Positions 14,844 to 23,259 of a stretch of DNA of 64,000 nt are shown piece after piece (position 1 is the first letter of the stretch; each line of letters starts with the position of its first letter). The DNA lies in assembly GCA_902560075.1 (NCBI GenBank), contig CACEKE010000002.1:62001-126000 (forward strand), given 5' to 3'. The notes under the pieces are model-generated. The model saw only the letters and a program-made list of their open reading frames with translations. It searched no databases and was not told the origin of the DNA. Made by a program: the position numbers and the translations under genes. This DNA comes from an uncultured Pelagibacteraceae bacterium (lineage in GTDB: Bacteria; Pseudomonadota; Alphaproteobacteria; Pelagibacterales; Pelagibacteraceae).

Positions 14844-15645
14844 TGATTTTTTTCAAAAAAATTTTTATTTTATTGGAAAAACATAATTCATATTCTTGTT
14901 TTCTATTAGAATGACTATAAAATTTAAAGTATTTTTTTTTAAACAATATTCTTTCTTTTTTATCTGTAAAACCTGGATGAACTAGTAATTCAATAGCAGT
15001 ATTTTTAGTATTTTTATAAAAATTAATTGTTTTAAAAATTGTATCCTCATTCTGATGACCGGTATAAACTAATCCAATAAATTTTTTTTTTTCCAGTAAT
15101 GATTGGTCAAGAAATATATTAAAAAATTTTAAAGTTAAACAAGCAATAATATTCCTTAAGTAATTTATTTTATAAAAATCATTAATTCGAGGCATTAACA
15201 ACTTTTCATTTGAAATTCTAATTTCTGTAATTTTGTATTTTTTTTTTAAATTTTTAATATAATTAAAAATCCATGGTATCATTTGAATATGCTCGTGTCC
15301 GTCTATTTGCAGAGATTTTACTTTATAAAGACTTATAAATTTTCTGATTTGTAATTCAATTTCTTTAAAAATTATCTTTTTATTTCTCTCCTTCAAAAAT
15401 ATTAATTTAAAAAAGTTAAGATTGTTTAAAATTTTTGATTTTTTGTGATGAAGTTCAGTTAAATTTAAATGAAGTTTTATATTTACATTTTTGATATTTT
15501 TTAATTTTATGTGATAAATGTTGGGTAAGTAACTTACCATTACAGAAACGCTATTTATATTTCCTTTTTTTATACAATTTATTATGTTGCTAGATATCTG
15601 CCTTGATCTTCCGAAGTCATCTGCGTGGAAGTAAATTTTATTCAT
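14824..15645 (-). CDS. YdjC/ChbG-family carbohydrate deacetylase
   Basis: Metal-site motifs FHADDFGRSRQIS, LHLNLTE, QIDGHEHIQMIPWIF, LLVHPGF. Confidence 0.85.
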   Translation of the reverse strand: MNKIYFHADDFGRSRQISSNIINCIKKGNINSVSVMVSYLPNIYHIKLKNIKNVNIKLHLNLTELHHKKSKILNNLNFFKLIFLKERNKKIIFKEIELQIRKFISLYKVKSLQIDGHEHIQMIPWIFNYIKNLKKKYKITEIRISNEKLLMPRINDFYKINYLRNIIACLTLKFFNIFLDQSLLEKKKFIGLVYTGHQNEDTIFKTINFYKNTKNTAIELLVHPGFTDKKERILFKKKYFKFYSHSNRKQEYELCFSNKIKIFLKKINGNQIL

Positions 15646-15656
15646 TTTTATTTTTG

Positions 15657-17615
15657 TTAATATAATTTAGGTATACAACTTACTTTGGAAAGTACACTAT
15701 CAAGATTAAATCCTATTATTTCACTGTAAATTTTTAAAGTATCGTATTTTATTTTATTATCTTCCTCAGCTAATTTAAGACCTTCCTCACGTGTTATAAT
15801 ACCTTCTCTAATCTGATTTGCCCTAAAATTATCGTATTCGGAAAATCCTGCAACTGTATAATAAACAAAATTATTAAATGCAGTTTGACCATCGCCCATT
15901 CTCCATTGATTTTTACCGTAAGATATATCACTTTCCCACTCATACTCTTTTTCTAAAGTGTTTATTATTTTTTGTTCTTCCCATTTTTCATATCTAAACA
16001 AATGTAGAAATCTCTCTTTAAGAACAAAACTATGTATGAATGCTTGGGCTGTTGCAAAAAAAGAGGAATTAAAATATGAAGGATTTAAAAAATATTGTAA
16101 TCCATATTTTAATAACATATTTATTTTATTTATAAAACTGTAGTCGTACAAAGTTGGATTATTTTTTAACCTTTCATTTACCCCTAAAAAACCTAAGAAA
16201 AATTCTCTTTGCTCAAGTTGATAGCCTGTTGAATGTATAACCAATTTTAAATTTAATTCTTTTGAAAGTCTTCTACCATATTCATAGAATCCCTTATCTC
16301 CTGCTTGTAACATTGGTATCATTCCTAAGTGAGGACGTTTAAGCCATGCAAATAAATTTTCTCTAACATGAGATCTCCTTTCATCTATTTTTGCTGACCT
16401 TATGATGTGTTCAACACCTAGTTTTCCACATAATTTAGAGGCATTTATCCTTGATATATCTGTTGTGAGGCCCCAATCAAATGTATAGGCAATTGGGTTC
16501 ATTTTATATTTAGTTTTTATTAGATGTAAACCATATGAACTATCGCGTCCGCCACTTAAACCAACAATACAATCAGGTTCACCATTTTTAGATCTATACT
16601 TTTCTAAAATTTTAAAAAGCTTCTCCTCACCGAAAAATTCTTGTTTGTCATATTCTAGACAAAAATTGCATACACCATTGTTGTCAAATTTTATATAAGG
16701 ATAAGTTTCTAAAAGAATACATTTTGTACATCTTTTTAATTTTGAATGTCTTCTTAAATTTTCATCATAGTTATTTGATGTTATTGTATTAATATTTTTG
16801 TTTGTTTCATCTAGTTTTATTTGGTCAAGTTGATCATTAAGTTTAAAAATTTTTATAGAGTTATTGGCATTATTAAATATTATGGTTTCATTTAAACATT
16901 GTTTTATTTGATCTTTTTTTATACTAACACCTAAACTTTGAATAAATTTTGATTCAGCAAGATATTCATATAATATGTTTTTTTCAGAGGCATACGAAAT
17001 CAGTTTTTTATCTTTATCGTAATAATAAAATAATGAACCACAATTAGATGATAATATTATCTCATTATAATCTTTGAGTACAAAAGCAATTGTATAGTTT
17101 CCCCTCATTTTACTAAGTATATTTTTATAGTGATTAATGAAATCTTGGTCTTGAGGGATGTTTGACAATAACTCAAAAAACTTTAAAGAGTCACTTTTGA
17201 TGGAAATGCTTTCATAATTTTTAGTTTTTTCAGCATTTTTATCTAATTCAAAATTAACAAAAATCCCATTATGCACTCCTATTATTTTATCGGTTATTAA
17301 TGGCTGATTATTCTGATCCGAAAATTTTGAACCATTTGTTACCAATCTTGTTTGGCCCATAATATTTAAAACTCCTGAATAATTATTTATTTTTTCTTTT
17401 AAAAAAAGATTATAATCTTTTCTATTTATCGCATCAGAAGGATCTTCATTAATTTTGTAAATAGAATTGTTGTTTTTATCTTTAATAAGAACACCAAATG
17501 TATCTGAACCTCTCTGCTGACTCTTTTGCGCAAGGATATTAATATCTTTTTTTAATATAGAAAAATCTGATTGGTTGTATTTTTTGTTAAATGATATGCC
17601 GAAAATTCCACACAT
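15657..17615 (-). CDS. Fusion: class II (Ntn) glutamine amidotransferase + N-acetyl-sugar amidotransferase (WbpG/PseA/WbuX-like PP-loop with zinc ribbon)
   Basis: N-terminus MCGIFGIS (catalytic Cys2), QRGSDTFG, GQTRLVTNG, NNQPL, HNGI; C-terminal half CTKC...GVCNFC then PP-loop GLSGGRDSSYGLH. Confidence 0.82.
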   Translation of the reverse strand: MCGIFGISFNKKYNQSDFSILKKDINILAQKSQQRGSDTFGVLIKDKNNNSIYKINEDPSDAINRKDYNLFLKEKINNYSGVLNIMGQTRLVTNGSKFSDQNNQPLITDKIIGVHNGIFVNFELDKNAEKTKNYESISIKSDSLKFFELLSNIPQDQDFINHYKNILSKMRGNYTIAFVLKDYNEIILSSNCGSLFYYYDKDKKLISYASEKNILYEYLAESKFIQSLGVSIKKDQIKQCLNETIIFNNANNSIKIFKLNDQLDQIKLDETNKNINTITSNNYDENLRRHSKLKRCTKCILLETYPYIKFDNNGVCNFCLEYDKQEFFGEEKLFKILEKYRSKNGEPDCIVGLSGGRDSSYGLHLIKTKYKMNPIAYTFDWGLTTDISRINASKLCGKLGVEHIIRSAKIDERRSHVRENLFAWLKRPHLGMIPMLQAGDKGFYEYGRRLSKELNLKLVIHSTGYQLEQREFFLGFLGVNERLKNNPTLYDYSFINKINMLLKYGLQYFLNPSYFNSSFFATAQAFIHSFVLKERFLHLFRYEKWEEQKIINTLEKEYEWESDISYGKNQWRMGDGQTAFNNFVYYTVAGFSEYDNFRANQIREGIITREEGLKLAEEDNKIKYDTLKIYSEIIGFNLDSVLSKVSCIPKLY

Positions 17616-17619
17616 AAAA

Positions 17620-18264
17620 TTATTTTATTTTATACAGATAGCTAGTCACAACAAATATCACAAATATGATTAAAAAAGGAATATAAAAATTTTTATCGAG
17701 AAATAAAGTAAAAATTGATATAGAGATACTAAAATCAAAATTAATCATAGATTTTCCAATTGAGTTAAGCGCATATAGCATAGGTATTTCTGAAAGTATC
17801 ACTAATAAAGAAAATTTCTTAAGTTTAATATTTAATATACCATAATAAATATTATGAAAAAAATAAGGAAAAATATATCTTGATAAAATTATAGAATAAT
17901 TGCTTTCGGAAAATTTATTAATATTAATTTTTTTTAATATTTTATTCTTATATTTGGTAAAATCAAAGTACTTATCAATTTTTTTTGCAATTGAAAAAAT
18001 CAAAATTGAGCAAAGGACAACTTGAAAAATAGATATAATAAAACCTAAATTTTGAAAAAAATAGCCATTAGCTATAATAATTAATGTGACTGGTAACGGT
18101 GTAAGAAAATATAAAAATGACACAAAAATAAAAAATAAGGAATAATATTTGTGAATAGATTGATCCTTTATTAACAAATTAGCAAAATAATTATAATCAA
18201 AGAAGTACAAAAACACAAAAATTATAGAGATAAAAAGTAAAATAAAAATAATGATATTTTTCAT
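17620..18264 (-). CDS. DedA/TVP38 (SNARE-associated) family membrane protein
   Basis: Multi-TM; TPLPVTLIIIANGYFFQNLGFIIS and SRYIFPYFFHNIYYGILNIKLKKFSL match the family layout. Confidence 0.65.
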   Translation of the reverse strand: MKNIIIFILLFISIIFVFLYFFDYNYFANLLIKDQSIHKYYSLFFIFVSFLYFLTPLPVTLIIIANGYFFQNLGFIISIFQVVLCSILIFSIAKKIDKYFDFTKYKNKILKKININKFSESNYSIILSRYIFPYFFHNIYYGILNIKLKKFSLLVILSEIPMLYALNSIGKSMINFDFSISISIFTLFLDKNFYIPFLIIFVIFVVTSYLYKIK

Positions 18265-18308
18265 AACACAATGATTGTAAATTTTATAATTAGTTTTATA
18301 TTAATCAT

Positions 18309-18570
18309 GTTGGATTTCCAACTACGACGATAAACGAATTTCGTAATAAACATTGCGGACGTGGGGGCAGTACCCACCACCTCCACCATTGCAACTTAGG
18401 GGGGTGAATTAGGATCGACGGATGTCTAAAGGCTATTCTTTCGTTCGGTATTGTTCCGCCGTAAAGGGCAATTTTATAAATGCAAATAATAAATTTGCAC
18501 TTGCAGCTTAATTAATTTTTATTAATTAAGTTACGGGGTATGGGGCACCTGGCAACAGAACGCCCCTTTT
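18309..18570 (+). ncRNA. ssrA: Circularly permuted two-piece alphaproteobacterial tmRNA: acceptor piece ending ...CACCUCCACCA at 18388, coding piece starting GGGGGUG at 18400
   Basis: Acceptor stem 18400-18406 GGGGGTG pairs with 18378-18384 CACCTCC, including a G3:U70 pair; A73 + CCA 18385-18388; GTGGG-GGCAGTA-CCCAC T-arm equivalent; tag reading frame ending ...ANNKFALAA-TAA at 18511; CCTGGCAACAGAA near the 3' end. Outer ends approximate. Confidence 0.92.
18467..18511 (+). other. tmRNA proteolysis-tag reading frame, (G)NFINANNKFALAA-stop (resume codon uncertain)
   Basis: GGC AAT TTT ATA AAT GCA AAT AAT AAA TTT GCA CTT GCA GCT TAA, followed by a 9-bp hairpin CTTAATTAA/TTAATTAAG. Confidence 0.75.
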
Positions 18571-18592
18571 AAAAATTATATTATTTTTAAAA
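18567..18592. terminator. AT-only inverted repeat between convergent tmRNA and tRNA-Leu, possible bidirectional terminator
   Basis: TTTTAAAAAT-tatatt-ATTTTTAAAA. Confidence 0.4.
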
Positions 18593-18594
18593 CG

Positions 18595-18677
18595 TGCGGC
18601 CAGAGAGACTCGAACTCTCATGGGAAATTCCCACTTGGCCCTCAACCAAGCCTGTCTACCAGTTTCAGCATGGCCGC
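18595..18677 (-). tRNA. tRNA-Leu(GAG), CCA not encoded
   Basis: Reverse complement GCGGCCA...CTTGGTTGAGGGCCAAG...GAGAGTTCGAGTCTCTC TGGCCGC A; long variable arm; acceptor 7 bp. Confidence 0.95.
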
Positions 18678-18731
18678 TTATGCGGCAGATTAAGTGAATG
18701 ACAACTCTATTTCAAGTTGATAACATTAACT

Positions 18732-19721
18732 ATGGAATATACGTCAGAAATAAAAAAAGCTACAAATTCAATATATCAGAAGATTTCAAGAACAATGCCT
18801 GAAATCGAGTGGTCAGTTCATGCTCCTTATATTTATGAAATAAATAAATTAAAGAAAGAGAAAAATGCCGTAATTTTAGCTCACAATTATCAGACCCCAG
18901 AAATTTACCATGGTATTTCTGATTTTTCTGCAGACTCTCTTGCGCTAGCCGTTGAAGCTGCAAAAACAAAATCAGAGATAATTGTAATGTGTGGAGTTCA
19001 CTTTATGGCTGAGACAGCTAAATTGATGAGTCCTAATAAAAAAGTTTTACTACCCGACATGAAAGCAGGTTGTTCATTATCTTCATCTATTACTGGAGCT
19101 GATGTAAGAGATCTTAAAAGAAAAAATCCAGGTGTTCCAGTAGTTTCTTATGTAAATACGTCGGCAGATGTTAAAGCAGAAACAGATGTCTGTTGTACGT
19201 CAGCAAATGCTGTTAAAATTGTTAATTCGTTAGGAGTTAAAAAAGTTATTTTTTTACCTGATGATTATTTAGCAAAATATGTAGCTTCGCAAACAAATGT
19301 TGAAATTATTTCATGGCGCGGTACGTGTGAGGTTCACGAACAATTTACTGACACAGAAATAAATGAAATAAGGAAAAATAATCCAGATATTAAAGTTATT
19401 GCACATCCAGAGTGTCCACCAGAAGTTATTAAGGCAAGTGATTTCGCTGGTTCGACAAGTGGTATGATAAAATACGTCAGGGACAATCAGCCGAAAAAAG
19501 TAATGATGGTTACTGAATGTTCTATGAGTGATAATATTCAAATAGATAACCCAAACGTTGAATTTATTAGACCGTGCAATTTATGTCCTCATATGAAAAG
19601 AATTACATTACCAAAAATTCTAGATTGTTTAAAAAATGAGACAAATGAAATTATAATGAGTAAAGATATAATTGAAAAGGCTAGAAAATCTGTAGAACGA
19701 ATGGCAGAAATAGGCAGATAA
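18732..19721 (+). CDS. nadA: Quinolinate synthase
   Basis: VILAHNYQTPEIYHGISDFSADSLALA, CGVHFMAETAK, Fe-S cysteines. ATG at 18732 preferred over TTG at 18717. Confidence 0.94.
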   Translation: MEYTSEIKKATNSIYQKISRTMPEIEWSVHAPYIYEINKLKKEKNAVILAHNYQTPEIYHGISDFSADSLALAVEAAKTKSEIIVMCGVHFMAETAKLMSPNKKVLLPDMKAGCSLSSSITGADVRDLKRKNPGVPVVSYVNTSADVKAETDVCCTSANAVKIVNSLGVKKVIFLPDDYLAKYVASQTNVEIISWRGTCEVHEQFTDTEINEIRKNNPDIKVIAHPECPPEVIKASDFAGSTSGMIKYVRDNQPKKVMMVTECSMSDNIQIDNPNVEFIRPCNLCPHMKRITLPKILDCLKNETNEIIMSKDIIEKARKSVERMAEIGR

Positions 19722-19726
19722 TATCT

Positions 19727-20560
19727 GTGGAAAGAAATAGTTTAAGTAAAAAATTTATCAAAAAGATAGTCAAATCTGCTTTAAAAGAGGACTTATATCC
19801 GATTGGAGACATCACATCTAAGTTAATAAAAAATAATAATCTTAAATCTTTTAAAATAATCTCTAATCAAAAAGGAATTCTTGGAGGTATAGAATTAGCT
19901 AGATGCGTATTCCAGTTAGTGGATAATAAAATTAAATTTAAAGCAAAAAAAAAAGATGGTTCTAAATTAGGTAAAGGCAGTGTTGTAGCTAATATAAATG
20001 GACATCCTAAAAGTATTTTGATTTGTGAAAGAGTTGCTCTTAACTTTTTATCTCATATCTCTGGTATAGCAAGCGAGACAAATAAGTATGTTAACAAAGT
20101 TAAGGGTAAAAGTAAAATTTGTTGTACTCGCAAAACGATCCCTAACATAAGAGCAATACAAAAATATGCTGTAAATATTGGTGGTGGAATAAATCATAGA
20201 TTTAATCTTAGTGACGAATATTTGATTAAAGATAATCATATTGCTATCTCAAATTTAAAATTTTTAGTACAAAGAGCAATTAAAAATAAAAAGGGAAAAA
20301 AGATAACTGTTGAGGTAGATAATTTAAATCAGCTTAAATCAATACTGGGATTAAAGTTTAATACTGTTTTATTTGATAACATGAGTATTAGAAATTTAAA
20401 AAAAGGTGTTGAGATCGCTAAGAAATACTACGAGACTGAAGCTTCTGGAAATGTATCTCTTCATAACGTAACTATGATCGCAAAGACAGGGGTTGATAGA
20501 ATTTCAGTAGGAAGAATTACACATAGTGCTTCCGCCATAGATTTTAAATTAGAAATTTAG
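19727..20560 (+). CDS. nadC: Nicotinate-nucleotide pyrophosphorylase (carboxylating), GTG start
   Basis: EDLYPIGDITSKLI, RVALNFLSHISGIAS, CTRKTIPNIRAIQKYAV. Confidence 0.94.
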   Translation: MERNSLSKKFIKKIVKSALKEDLYPIGDITSKLIKNNNLKSFKIISNQKGILGGIELARCVFQLVDNKIKFKAKKKDGSKLGKGSVVANINGHPKSILICERVALNFLSHISGIASETNKYVNKVKGKSKICCTRKTIPNIRAIQKYAVNIGGGINHRFNLSDEYLIKDNHIAISNLKFLVQRAIKNKKGKKITVEVDNLNQLKSILGLKFNTVLFDNMSIRNLKKGVEIAKKYYETEASGNVSLHNVTMIAKTGVDRISVGRITHSASAIDFKLEI

Positions 20561-20598
20561 AAAAATTTATTTCAAATTATTTAGTATACAGTTGCTAG

Positions 20599-23259
20599 TT
20601 ATTTATTTTTTAACTCAGCTTGGGCTGCGGCTAATATTGCTACAGGAACTCTATAAGGAGAACAAGAAACGTAATCTAGGCCAGTTTTTGAACAAAAATT
20701 TATACTCTTTGGATCTCCCCCATGTTCACCACAAATACCCAGCTTAATTTTTTTATTTTGTTTTTTACCTTTTTTTGCAGCAAGTTCTATAAGATCACCA
20801 ACTCCGTCATCAATTGAAACAAATGGATCAACCTCAAAAATTTTGTTTTCAATATAATCATTTAAAAATTTTCCACTATCATCTCTGCTTATTCCAAATG
20901 TTGTTTGTGTTAAATCATTAGTGCCAAAACTAAAAAATTCTGCATGTTTTGCTATTTCTTTAGCTTTAATTGCTGCCCTAGGTAATTCTATCATTGTACC
21001 TACCAAAAAATTAATTTTAACTTTAGTTTTATTTTCAACCTCTCTTGCTATTTTAATAACTAGATCTTTCATTATTTTTATCTCTGTCTCAGTAGACACT
21101 AAAGGTATCATAATTTCAGGAATTATAGATTTAATTTTATTTTTTTTACATTCGACTAAAGCTTCAAATATTGCCTTACATTGCATTTCATAAATTTCTG
21201 GAAAAGATATTGCCAATCTACAACCTCTATGTCCAAGCATAGGGTTTTGTTCATGTAACTCTTGTATTCTTTGATCAACTTCTTTGTAAGAAATATCTAA
21301 AGAGTTAGCAACACCTACAATCTCCTCTTTAGTTTTTGGTAAAAACTCGTGTAATGGTGGATCCAATAATCTCACTGTAACTGGTAAACCTTTCATAATT
21401 TTGAATATTTCAATAAAGTCTTTTTTTTGATAAGGTAAGAGTTTAGACAAAGCTAAATCTCTATCTTTTTTTGATTTTGAAAGTATCATTTGCCTAACAG
21501 ATAAAATTCTATCTTCATCAAAAAACATATGCTCAGTCCTGCAAAGACCAATTCCCTCTGCTCCAAATTCTCTCGCGGTTTTGGTATCTGATGGTGTTTC
21601 AGAGTTTGTCCTTATTTTAAGTTTTCTATATTGGTCTGCCCATTTCATTACTTTTAGAAAATCTCCAGATATGTCGGGTTTAATAGTTTTGACTTCTCCC
21701 AAAATTACTCTTCCAGAGGATCCATCCACTGTTATAATTTCTCCTTCTTTTATAGTTCTGTTATTAACCTTAAAAACTTTTTTGTTATAATCAATTTCTA
21801 TCTCGCTTGAACCTGAAACACATGGTCTACCCATACCTCTAGCCACAACTGCTGCATGACTTGTCATGCCTCCTCTTGAGGTTAATATTCCTTTAGCCGC
21901 ATGCATGCCGTTTATATCCTCTGGAGAAGTTTCTACTCTTACCAATATTGTATCTTGCATCATAGAATTAAGTCTTTCAGCCTCATCAGATGAAAAAACT
22001 ACTTTCCCACTTGATGCACCTGGTGAAGCAGGTAATCCATTTGCAATTATAATCATTTCGGCTTTTTCATCTAAGGAAGGATGTAATAAATTATCAAGCG
22101 ATCCAGGGTCTATTCTTAATAACGCATCTTTTTTTGTTATTAACTTTTCTTTAACCATATCTACTGCAATTTTAATTGCCGATCTAGCAGTTCTTTTACC
22201 TGATCTTGTCTGAAGTATCCAAAGCTTTCCGTTTTCTATAGTAAACTCTACATCTTGCATATCTTTGTAATACTTCTCCAAAGATTTTAAAATTTTTTTT
22301 AGCTGTTTAAATATCTTTGGCATATTTTCTTCTAACGACATACCTTTATTATTTGATTTAAGTCTTGATCTTTTAGTAATATATTGTGGTGTTCTTGTAC
22401 CTGCTACAACGTCCTCTCCCTGGGCGTTAACCAAATATTCACCATATATCTCATTATTTCCATTAGATGGGTCTCTTGTAAAAGTTACTCCAGTTGCACA
22501 TTTATCTCCCATATTGCCAAAAACCATTGATTGTACATTTACAGCAGTCCCCCAATCGGAAGGTATTCGATTGATCTTTCTGTAAGTTTTTGCTCGATTG
22601 CTTTCCCAAGATAAAAATACTGAAGAGACTGCATTAATTAATTGATCCTCCACATTTTGAGGAAAATCCTTTTTGGTCTCTTGTTTTACAACATTTTTAA
22701 AATCTCTAATTAACGCTTCCCAATCGCTCGTTTCAAGGTCAGTATCTAAAAGTACACCTTTAGTTAATTTATAATTTTCTATTAAATCCTCAAATTTATA
22801 ACTTTCGATACTTAATACTACAGTAGAGTACATTTGAATAAATCTTCTATAACTATCTTTAGCAAATCTGTTGTTTTTAGTTTTTTTAGCTAGCGCCTCA
22901 ACTGTTATATCGTTAAGACCAAGGTTTAAAATAGTATCCATCATACCAGGCATTGATACTCTCGCACCAGATCTAACAGATAGTAGAAGAGGATCGATGG
23001 TATTGCCAAATTTTTTACCGTTTTCTTTTTCAATTTGACTTAATTCTTTTTTAATCTCAATTAATACTTTTTTGTCTAATTTTTTATTATTTTTGTAAAA
23101 CGCTTCACATGCATTTGTAGAAATAGTAAATCCAGATGGAACTGGAAAACCCAATCTACCCATTTCAGCAAGATTAGCTCCTTTGCCTCCTAGTATATTT
23201 TTAGGATATTTAAATTTTTTAGTAATTTTAGATTTAAAATTAAATACCAGCTTTTTCAT
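20599..23259 (-). CDS. ppdK: Pyruvate, phosphate dikinase
   Basis: LGGKGANLAEM, GGMTSHAAVVARGMGRPCVSG, FGTNDLTQTTFG. Confidence 0.96.
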   Translation of the reverse strand: MKKLVFNFKSKITKKFKYPKNILGGKGANLAEMGRLGFPVPSGFTISTNACEAFYKNNKKLDKKVLIEIKKELSQIEKENGKKFGNTIDPLLLSVRSGARVSMPGMMDTILNLGLNDITVEALAKKTKNNRFAKDSYRRFIQMYSTVVLSIESYKFEDLIENYKLTKGVLLDTDLETSDWEALIRDFKNVVKQETKKDFPQNVEDQLINAVSSVFLSWESNRAKTYRKINRIPSDWGTAVNVQSMVFGNMGDKCATGVTFTRDPSNGNNEIYGEYLVNAQGEDVVAGTRTPQYITKRSRLKSNNKGMSLEENMPKIFKQLKKILKSLEKYYKDMQDVEFTIENGKLWILQTRSGKRTARSAIKIAVDMVKEKLITKKDALLRIDPGSLDNLLHPSLDEKAEMIIIANGLPASPGASSGKVVFSSDEAERLNSMMQDTILVRVETSPEDINGMHAAKGILTSRGGMTSHAAVVARGMGRPCVSGSSEIEIDYNKKVFKVNNRTIKEGEIITVDGSSGRVILGEVKTIKPDISGDFLKVMKWADQYRKLKIRTNSETPSDTKTAREFGAEGIGLCRTEHMFFDEDRILSVRQMILSKSKKDRDLALSKLLPYQKKDFIEIFKIMKGLPVTVRLLDPPLHEFLPKTKEEIVGVANSLDISYKEVDQRIQELHEQNPMLGHRGCRLAISFPEIYEMQCKAIFEALVECKKNKIKSIIPEIMIPLVSTETEIKIMKDLVIKIAREVENKTKVKINFLVGTMIELPRAAIKAKEIAKHAEFFSFGTNDLTQTTFGISRDDSGKFLNDYIENKIFEVDPFVSIDDGVGDLIELAAKKGKKQNKKIKLGICGEHGGDPKSINFCSKTGLDYVSCSPYRVPVAILAAAQAELKNK

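Noticed and set aside
21866-22213. 115-aa + strand ORF (and other short + ORFs at 20921 and 21581)
   Set aside because: Antisense to ppdK, no recognisable domain, no plausible independent start signal.
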